Below, in pieces: positions 7,120 through 11,779 of a stretch of 11,779 nucleotides of DNA. A program made the position numbers and the translations under genes. Position 1 is the stretch's first letter, and each line of letters begins with the position of its first letter. The notes under the pieces were generated by a model that saw only the letters and a program-made list of their open reading frames with translations, was not told the DNA's origin and did no database searches. Origin of the DNA: DASRJX01 sp035649235 (GTDB taxonomy: Bacteria; Acidobacteriota; Polarisedimenticolia; Gp22-AA2); assembly GCA_035649235.1 (NCBI GenBank), contig DASRJX010000019.1, positions 1 through 11,779 on the forward strand. Direction: 5' to 3'.

Positions 7120-8577
7120 GTGAAGGTCCTGGTCGCCAATCGGGGCGAGATCGCCTGCCGTATCCTCAAAACACTCCGCGAGATGGGGATCCCGTCGGTC
7201 GCCGTCCATTCCGACGGCGACGGGGACGCCCTGCACGTCGATCTGGCGGACGAGGTGGCGGCGCTCGCCGCACCCTCCGGGTACCTCGACGCAGAGCACC
7301 TGATCGAGACCGCGCGACGCCTGTCGGCGGACGCCGTGCATCCCGGGTACGGCTTTCTCTCCCAGAGCGCCCCGTTCGCGGAGGCCTGCCGCGCCGCGGG
7401 GCTGACCTTCATCGGACCCTCGCCCGAGGCGATGCGCCTCCTGGGAGACAAGCGCGGGGCGCGGCGGACGGCGGAGGAGTGCGGCCTGCCAGTCATTCCC
7501 GGCGCCTCCGAGTGCGACACGCTGGAGTCGGCGCGCCGGGCCGCCTACGCTATCGGCTATCCGGTGCTGATCAAGGCCGCCGGCGGGGGGGGTGGCAAGG
7601 GGATGCGCCTCGTCGGGGACGACGGCGCCCTCGCGGAGGCGTTCGCGGCAGCGCGGCGCGAGGCTGAAGTGGCGTTCGCCGACCCGCGTCTCCTGGTCGA
7701 GAAATATCTCGCCCCGGCGCGCCACGTCGAGGCCCAGATCCTGGGGGACGGCCGCGAGGCGGTGGCACTCGGCGAGCGGGAATGCTCCCTGCAGCGGCGC
7801 TACCAGAAGGTTATCGAGGAGGCGCCCTCCCCTGGCATTCCCGAGAGCACGCGCAGAGCACTCCTCGACGCTGCGGTCACGCTGGCGCGCAAGGCGAAGT
7901 ACGCGAGTGCCGGGACGGTGGAGTTCCTCGTCGGGCCCGGCGGCGAGCACTTCTTCCTGGAGGTCAACACGCGCCTCCAGGTGGAGCATCCCGTCACAGA
8001 GCTCCTCACGGGGGTGGACATCGTGGCGGCGCAGGTCGAGCTGGCCCTCGGAGGACGCTTGCCGGAGCCGCCGACGCCGCGCGGCCACGCCATCGAGGCT
8101 CGGCTCAACGCCGAGGATCCGCACCGTGGCTTCCTGCCCTCGAGCGGCCCCGTCCTGATGCTCGACTGGCCGTCCCGCCCGTGGCTGCGGGTCGATTCCG
8201 GCATCCGCCAGGGGCAGGAGGTGCGCCCGGATTACGACCCGCTCCTGGCCAAACTGATCGCCTGGGGCGCCTCGCGGGAGCAGGCGAGGCGCCGCCTGGT
8301 CGAAGCGCTCAGGGATCTGACGCTCCTGGGCGTCGCGACGAACCAGGCGTTCCTGATCCAGGTGCTCGAGAGCGAGGAATTCCGGCGCGGCGAGACCTAC
8401 ACCTCGACACTCGAGGCGCGGCGGTGGCCGGAGCCCGAGGTGCCGGCCGAGGCGGTGGCGGCGGCGCGCCGGGCCCTCGCGACGCGCCCGGCCGAGGGGG
8501 CCGGCGACGGCGGCGTCGCCGCCGATCGCCACTCCCCGTGGCAGGAGCCGGACGGGTCGGGGAGGCTCGTGCCGTGA
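7120..8577 (+). CDS. liuD: Biotin carboxylase subunit of 3-methylcrotonyl-CoA carboxylase (split alpha subunit)
   Basis: 485 aa. This is the ATP-dependent carboxylase that loads CO2 onto biotin for the beta subunit. The order is the N-terminal domain 'VLVANRGEIACRI' (3-15) with 'HPGYGFLSQSA' (74-84), the ATP-grasp domain with glycine loop 'KAAGGGGGKGM' (152-162), 'ERECSLQRRYQKVIEEAPSP' (219-238) and 'EVNTRLQVEHPVTE' (281-294), and the C-terminal domain to about 435. Typical MCC alpha proteins are single chains of roughly 650-700 aa that also hold a BT domain and a biotin domain. This one stops shortly after 'HSPWQEPDG' (471-479), which resembles the start of the region following the carboxylase domain. 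The missing part is in the next gene. The start is GTG, chosen because the family N-terminus begins there and it lies 4 nt after the liuC stop; the GAGG at the liuC stop is only 2 nt away, so translation probably relies on coupling. Confidence 0.92.
   Translation: MKVLVANRGEIACRILKTLREMGIPSVAVHSDGDGDALHVDLADEVAALAAPSGYLDAEHLIETARRLSADAVHPGYGFLSQSAPFAEACRAAGLTFIGPSPEAMRLLGDKRGARRTAEECGLPVIPGASECDTLESARRAAYAIGYPVLIKAAGGGGGKGMRLVGDDGALAEAFAAARREAEVAFADPRLLVEKYLAPARHVEAQILGDGREAVALGERECSLQRRYQKVIEEAPSPGIPESTRRALLDAAVTLARKAKYASAGTVEFLVGPGGEHFFLEVNTRLQVEHPVTELLTGVDIVAAQVELALGGRLPEPPTPRGHAIEARLNAEDPHRGFLPSSGPVLMLDWPSRPWLRVDSGIRQGQEVRPDYDPLLAKLIAWGASREQARRRLVEALRDLTLLGVATNQAFLIQVLESEEFRRGETYTSTLEARRWPEPEVPAEAVAAARRALATRPAEGAGDGGVAADRHSPWQEPDGSGRLVP
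8559..8565 (+). promoter_or_regulatory. Strong ribosome binding site for the separate biotin carrier gene
   Basis: GGGGAGG lies 8 nt before the GTG at 8574, inside the end of the biotin carboxylase gene. It is among the better-placed Shine-Dalgarno sequences in the operon. It argues that the biotin carrier is really translated from its own start rather than being a fragment created by a sequencing frameshift. Confidence 0.6.
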
Positions 8578-9005
8578 AGTTCGAGATCGCCGTGCGGAAC
8601 GGCCGGCGCTTCCGGCTGGCGGTGGCGCGCACCAGCCAGGGGGTCTGGATCGGCTGGCCGGGCGGGGCGAAGTACTTCGGCCCCGAGAGGGCCGAGGCGG
8701 CCGCCGCAGGCGCGGCCCAGGCGGAGGTGAGGGCGCCCATGACGGGGCGCGTCGTGGCCGTGCCGGTCCTTTCTGGTCAGACGGTTCTGGCCGGCGAGGT
8801 CCTGGTGATCCTCCAGGCGATGAAGATGGAGTACCGGCTCACGGCGCCGGGCCCCGGCGTCGTGGACACGATCCATTGCGCCCCGGGGGAGATGGTCGAT
8901 CTCGGTGCTGTGCTCGTCACGATGGCGCCCGTGCCGGAGCCGGAAGCGGCGACGGTCGCCTCGCCGGCGCGGGCCCGCCCCAGGCGCCGGGCCAGGCAGC
9001 GATGA
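8574..9005 (+). CDS. Biotin carboxyl carrier protein of MCC (split alpha subunit), with short N-terminal region
   Basis: 143 aa with a GTG start. The biotinyl domain runs from 'VRAPMTGRVVAV' (52-63) through the biotin attachment motif 'AMKM' (82-85, K84 carrying biotin) to 'GEMVDLGAVLVTM' (105-117). Residues 1-50 ('KFEIAVRNGRRFRLAV...GVWIGW') look like a small beta-rich piece and would be what remains of the BT region that docks the alpha subunit onto the beta subunit. The last 20 or so residues are an Arg/Pro/Ala-rich tail. The start overlaps the biotin carboxylase stop by 4 nt (GTGA) in the -1 frame, and the stop overlaps the liuE start by 4 nt (ATGA), so coupling is likely on both sides. 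A free-standing carrier is normal for acetyl-CoA carboxylase (AccB), but the position inside the liu operon favours MCC. A frameshifted single gene is the alternative. Confidence 0.85.
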   Translation: MKFEIAVRNGRRFRLAVARTSQGVWIGWPGGAKYFGPERAEAAAAGAAQAEVRAPMTGRVVAVPVLSGQTVLAGEVLVILQAMKMEYRLTAPGPGVVDTIHCAPGEMVDLGAVLVTMAPVPEPEAATVASPARARPRRRARQR

Positions 9006-9859
9006 TCCGGATCGCCGAGATGGCGGCGCGCGACGGCCTGCAGAACGAGGCGGCTCATGTGCCGGCCGGCGTGAAAATCGCCTTCATCGACGCCCTGTCC
9101 CTGACCGGCGTGCAGGAGATCGAGGCGGGCGCTTTCGTGGCGCCCCGCATGATCCCGCAGCTCCAGGACGCCGAGGAGGTGTTCGCCGGCATCCGCCGCG
9201 CTCCGGGCGTCACCTACTCGGCGCTGGTGCCGAACGAGCGCGGGCTGGACCGTGCCCTGCGCTCGAAGGTGGACAAGATCGCGGTGTTCACGGCGGCCAG
9301 CGAGACCTTCAACCGGCACAACATCAACGCCTCGATCGACGAGTCGATCGAGCGCTTCGAGCCCGTCGTCGGGCGGGCGCGGGAGGCGGGGCTGCCGATC
9401 CGGGGGTACATCTCGACCGCCTTCTTTTGCCCCTACGAAGGAGCGGTTCCGCCGACGAAGACGATCGAGGTGACGCAGCGCCTCCTGGACCTGGGGGTGG
9501 ACGAGGTCTCGATCGGCGACACGATCGGCAAGGCGGTCCCCACCGAGGTCCTGCGCCTGCTGGACCTCCTGCTGCCGCTCGTGGCCTCCGATCGCCTGGC
9601 GATGCACTTCCACGACACCTATCAGCATGCCGTCGAGAACGTGATTGCCTCCCGGAGCCGGGGGATCACCTTGTTCGACTCGAGCGCCGGGGGGATAGGC
9701 GGGTGCCCTTACGCCCCGGGGGCCTCCGGGAACGTCTCCACCGAGGCCGTCGTGCTGGCCCTCCGCCAGGGGGGGGACGATGTGAGGGTGGACCTGGAGG
9801 CGGTCCGGAGGGCCAAAAACGTGATCGTCGCGGCCCTCGGACGGCCATTTCCTGCTTGA
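9002..9859 (+). CDS. liuE: Hydroxymethylglutaryl-CoA lyase
   Basis: 285 aa, slightly short at the N-terminus but complete through the TIM barrel. It cleaves HMG-CoA to acetyl-CoA and acetoacetate, the last step of leucine degradation, and needs a divalent metal. Visible catalytic elements are 'ARDGLQNE' (9-16; R10 and D11 correspond to the catalytic Arg and metal-binding Asp of human HMGCL), the histidine pair H202 and H204 in 'HFHDTY', and the family signature 'GGCPYAPGASGNVSTE' (233-248) with the active-site C235. The residue before R10 is Ala where I recall Pro in most members. The ATG at 9002 overlaps the biotin carrier stop (ATGA); the first strand begins right at this Met, so no later start is possible. 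No strong Shine-Dalgarno precedes it. Last gene of the operon. Confidence 0.94.
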   Translation: MIRIAEMAARDGLQNEAAHVPAGVKIAFIDALSLTGVQEIEAGAFVAPRMIPQLQDAEEVFAGIRRAPGVTYSALVPNERGLDRALRSKVDKIAVFTAASETFNRHNINASIDESIERFEPVVGRAREAGLPIRGYISTAFFCPYEGAVPPTKTIEVTQRLLDLGVDEVSIGDTIGKAVPTEVLRLLDLLLPLVASDRLAMHFHDTYQHAVENVIASRSRGITLFDSSAGGIGGCPYAPGASGNVSTEAVVLALRQGGDDVRVDLEAVRRAKNVIVAALGRPFPA

Positions 9860-9884
9860 AAAGGCCCGGTTCGCGTCGTATCTG
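9856..9884 (+). promoter_or_regulatory. Candidate promoter for the protease gene, overlapping the liuE stop
   Basis: TTGAAA (9856-9861, 4-5 of 6 to the -35 consensus; it contains the liuE TGA) and TATCTG (9879-9884, 3 of 6 to the -10) are 17 bp apart. The start would be near 9891, leaving a leader of about 100 nt. A GATAGT just downstream could be an alternative -10. Pattern match only. Confidence 0.35.
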
Positions 9885-9922
9885 ATAGTCTGCCCGATGA
9901 GGAATCCAAGGCTAATCCCTGT

Positions 9923-9978
9923 CCCGGCGGTGGCTTCCGCCCCGGGTCCTGTCTGACTTGCCCGTGCCCCGTCACGGG
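9923..9978 (+). other. Two hairpins in the liuE-protease gap
   Basis: The first hairpin is CCCGG (9923-9927) plus CGG (9928-9930), pairing with CCG (9937-9939) and CCGGG (9942-9946), with a two-base bulge and a 6-nt loop. The second is CCCGTG (9961-9966), pairing perfectly with CACGGG (9973-9978) across a 6-nt loop, and ends 2 nt before the protease ribosome site GGAG (9981-9984). The first may help end liu transcription although no T-run follows. The second could affect access to the ribosome site. Confidence 0.3.
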
Positions 9979-9990
9979 ACGGAGCGTCGC

Positions 9991-11779
9991 ATGCGCCGTG
10001 TGAATCCGACCGTCCGAGCCTCCGCCGTCGTCCTGGGGCTGCTCCTTCTGATCCCCTCCCTCTCCCGGCCCGAGCGCAAGAAGCCGTTCGTCGATCCCCT
10101 CCTGACCCGCATGATGCGCGGCTCCCTGGCCGCCGCCGAGAAGGGGGGCGCTGCCGGGAAGGTATCCAAAGAGGAAATGCGTATGTACCGCCGCATCCTC
10201 GCCGTCGACACCGAGTCCGAGGAGCCGAGCGTCAGGGTCCGCCTCCGTGTCGACGCCCAGGCGCGCGAGGCGATGGAGCGGCTCGGGATCAGGACCTACG
10301 GGCGGATGCCGGGGTTCGCCTCCGCGAGCATCCCGGTGCACAGGCTCAAGGAGGTGGCCGCGCTGACGGGGGTCGAGGCGATGCAGGCGATCCGCATCCC
10401 GGAGAAGGAGCTGGACCTCAGCCGCGCGGAGGTCCGCTCGAACGAGCTGGCGAACGTCTACGGGATGCGGGGGAAAGGGGTCATCGTCGGGTCGATCGAC
10501 ACCGGCATCGACTGGCACCATCAGGACTTTCGCAATGCCAACGGGACCACGCGCATCAAGTACATCTGGAACCAGGATGACGCGTGCATCGGGTCGCCGC
10601 CGCCCGTGCCGTTCAACTTCGGCTGCCTGTACACCGAGGCCCAGATCAACGCCGCCCTGACCGGCGGGCCGACGATCACCGCTCCTGACGCCGACGGCCA
10701 CGGCACCAACACCACGGGCGTCTCCGCGGGGAACGGCCGCGCCACCGGGTTCGGCTTTCCGGCGCAGCGGTACGTCGGCATGGCTCCTGAGGCCGACATC
10801 ATCGTCGTCAAGGTGTTTCCCGAGCCGACCGACACGTCGGACTGCATCCAGTGCTTCGACATCAGCTCTGCCTTCGATTTCATCGACACCAAGGCGGCCG
10901 AATTGGGGAAGCCCTACGCCGTCAACCTGAGCCTCGGCTCTCAGCTGGGCGGCCACGACGGATCGGACCTGGACGAGGTGACCATCGACACGTTGACCGG
11001 CCCCGGCATCCCCGGAAAGGTGGTCGCCAAGTCGGGCGGCAACGAGCGCGGCAGCCCCATCCACATCCGCGGCACCGTCAGCAACGGCACGACCAACACG
11101 CATACCTTCACGATCCCCCAGTACACCGCGGTGCCGGGAATCTTCAACGACATCATGGCCTGGCAGATCTGGTACAGCGGGGGAGACTCCCTCACCGTGT
11201 CGATCCTCGATCCGACGACGGCGCCGTGTGGAAACGGGGCCATCACCCTGAGCGCCTTCACCGGCCAGGGCTTCGTCGCGACCACGCAGGTGCAGTCGAC
11301 CAGCGGGACGATGATCATCGACGACACCTCGTCGCCGGCTCCCAACGGCGCCCGCTTCTTCGATCTGGAGATCGACGACCAGCAGGGGTCCAATCCCTGC
11401 AGGGGCACCTGGTCCTTCCGGGTCCACGGGGACAACATCACCGCGGGGGGGATCTACGACGCCTGGATCTGGCTCAACTCCTTCGGGAATGGTGGTCTCA
11501 CGTCTCCCTGGACGACGCCGAACCTCACGCGGCTCATCTCGATACCCGGCACCGGCTTCAACTCCACGACCGTGGGGGCGTACGTCACGCGGCAGAACTG
11601 GCTGAGCACGGATGGAATGACCTACCAGTACCTGGTGAACGGCCAGCCACCGGCGCTCGGGTCGCTGGCCGCCTTCTCGAGCCCCGGACCGACGCGGGAC
11701 GGACGCCTGAAGCCGGAGATCGCGGGCCCCGGCTGGACGAGCCTGTCGGCCCTGTCCCAGGAGGCCGCGCCTTTCAACG
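9991..11779 (+). CDS. Secreted subtilisin-like serine protease (S8), C-terminus off the window edge
   Basis: 596 complete codons, open at the right edge. Residues 1-25 are a signal peptide (basic start, hydrophobic 11-22). Residues 80-140 resemble an inhibitor-type propeptide ('VRVRLRVDAQAREAMERLGI...'). The catalytic domain shows the Asp motif 'GSIDTGID' (D170), the His motif 'DADGHGTNTTGVSAG' (H237), 'VNLSLGSQLGGHDG' (311-324) and the oxyanion-hole Asn region 'KSGGNERG' (N351). About 200 residues of beta-rich sequence (roughly 355-555) follow before 'FSSPGPTRDGRLKPEIAGPG' (562-581), which normally precedes the serine motif GTSMAxP. That motif would lie beyond the edge, so catalytic competence cannot be confirmed. 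Oddities are HGTN instead of the usual HGTH and IAGPG instead of the common APG. The ATG has GGAG 6 nt upstream. It probably degrades extracellular protein; it is transcribed in the same direction as liu but has a 131-bp gap and its own candidate promoter. Confidence 0.9.
   Translation, partial: MRRVNPTVRASAVVLGLLLLIPSLSRPERKKPFVDPLLTRMMRGSLAAAEKGGAAGKVSKEEMRMYRRILAVDTESEEPSVRVRLRVDAQAREAMERLGIRTYGRMPGFASASIPVHRLKEVAALTGVEAMQAIRIPEKELDLSRAEVRSNELANVYGMRGKGVIVGSIDTGIDWHHQDFRNANGTTRIKYIWNQDDACIGSPPPVPFNFGCLYTEAQINAALTGGPTITAPDADGHGTNTTGVSAGNGRATGFGFPAQRYVGMAPEADIIVVKVFPEPTDTSDCIQCFDISSAFDFIDTKAAELGKPYAVNLSLGSQLGGHDGSDLDEVTIDTLTGPGIPGKVVAKSGGNERGSPIHIRGTVSNGTTNTHTFTIPQYTAVPGIFNDIMAWQIWYSGGDSLTVSILDPTTAPCGNGAITLSAFTGQGFVATTQVQSTSGTMIIDDTSSPAPNGARFFDLEIDDQQGSNPCRGTWSFRVHGDNITAGGIYDAWIWLNSFGNGGLTSPWTTPNLTRLISIPGTGFNSTTVGAYVTRQNWLSTDGMTYQYLVNGQPPALGSLAAFSSPGPTRDGRLKPEIAGPGWTSLSALSQEAAPFN

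Noticed and set aside
6937..8532. A 531-codon open frame on the minus strand across the biotin carboxylase.
   Set aside because: Composition-driven antisense frame; the sense protein is a textbook biotin carboxylase.
8574..9005. The biotin carrier as an artefact of a frameshift in a single MCC alpha gene.
   Set aside because: Not excluded, but its own well-spaced ribosome site and the GTGA overlap match the coupling style of the rest of the operon, so I annotate two genes.
8574..9005. The biotin carrier as the AccB subunit of acetyl-CoA carboxylase.
   Set aside because: It sits between the MCC biotin carboxylase and HMG-CoA lyase genes with overlaps on both sides, so MCC is the better assignment.
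9709..11427. A 572-codon open frame on the minus strand across the protease.
   Set aside because: The plus strand encodes a clear signal peptide and S8 catalytic motifs; the antisense product has no recognisable motif.
1..11779. CRISPR arrays, tRNA or rRNA genes, insertion sequences or phage genes.
   Set aside because: No spaced direct repeats, cloverleaf-like sequences, transposase motifs or terminal inverted repeats were seen on reading the window.

Overview
The window is about 11.8 kb of very GC-rich bacterial DNA with dense genes, short intergenic gaps, GTG starts and stop/start overlaps. The secreted vanadium haloperoxidase-type protein with a C-terminal Cys/His 'HGD' module, the long S8 protease and the complete leucine-degradation genes suggest a soil or sediment heterotroph. 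Acidobacteriota or a neighbouring phylum is my best guess. That is an inference from protein style and composition; there is no rRNA or other marker gene in the window.

Layout: (1) 1-995, minus strand: a membrane acyltransferase-3 protein running off the left edge. (2) 1122-2105, plus strand: a radical SAM protein of unassigned function, divergent from the acyltransferase. (3) 2182-4479, minus strand: a secreted vanadium-dependent haloperoxidase/PAP2-superfamily protein, convergent with the radical SAM gene. (4) 4480-4699: a divergent promoter region of 220 bp. (5) 4700-9859, plus strand: a tight five-gene operon in the order liuB (MCC carboxyltransferase), liuC (methylglutaconyl-CoA hydratase), biotin carboxylase, separate biotin carrier protein, liuE (HMG-CoA lyase). 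(6) 9991 to the right edge, plus strand: a secreted subtilisin-like protease cut off before its catalytic serine.

The liu genes together take 3-methylcrotonyl-CoA, from leucine via isovaleryl-CoA, through 3-methylglutaconyl-CoA and HMG-CoA to acetyl-CoA and acetoacetate. Isovaleryl-CoA dehydrogenase (liuA) and a liuR-type regulator are not in the window, and the gene upstream of liuB is unrelated and points away. The main departure from the textbook operon is the MCC alpha subunit. It is encoded as two overlapping genes, a biotin carboxylase and a small biotin carrier protein, with a clear ribosome binding site for the second and a shortened region between the two domains.

No tRNA, rRNA, CRISPR array, insertion sequence or integrase was seen. 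Apart from the split MCC subunit, the unassigned radical SAM protein and the decorated haloperoxidase, the region looks like ordinary chromosome; I do not see a new multi-gene system in it.
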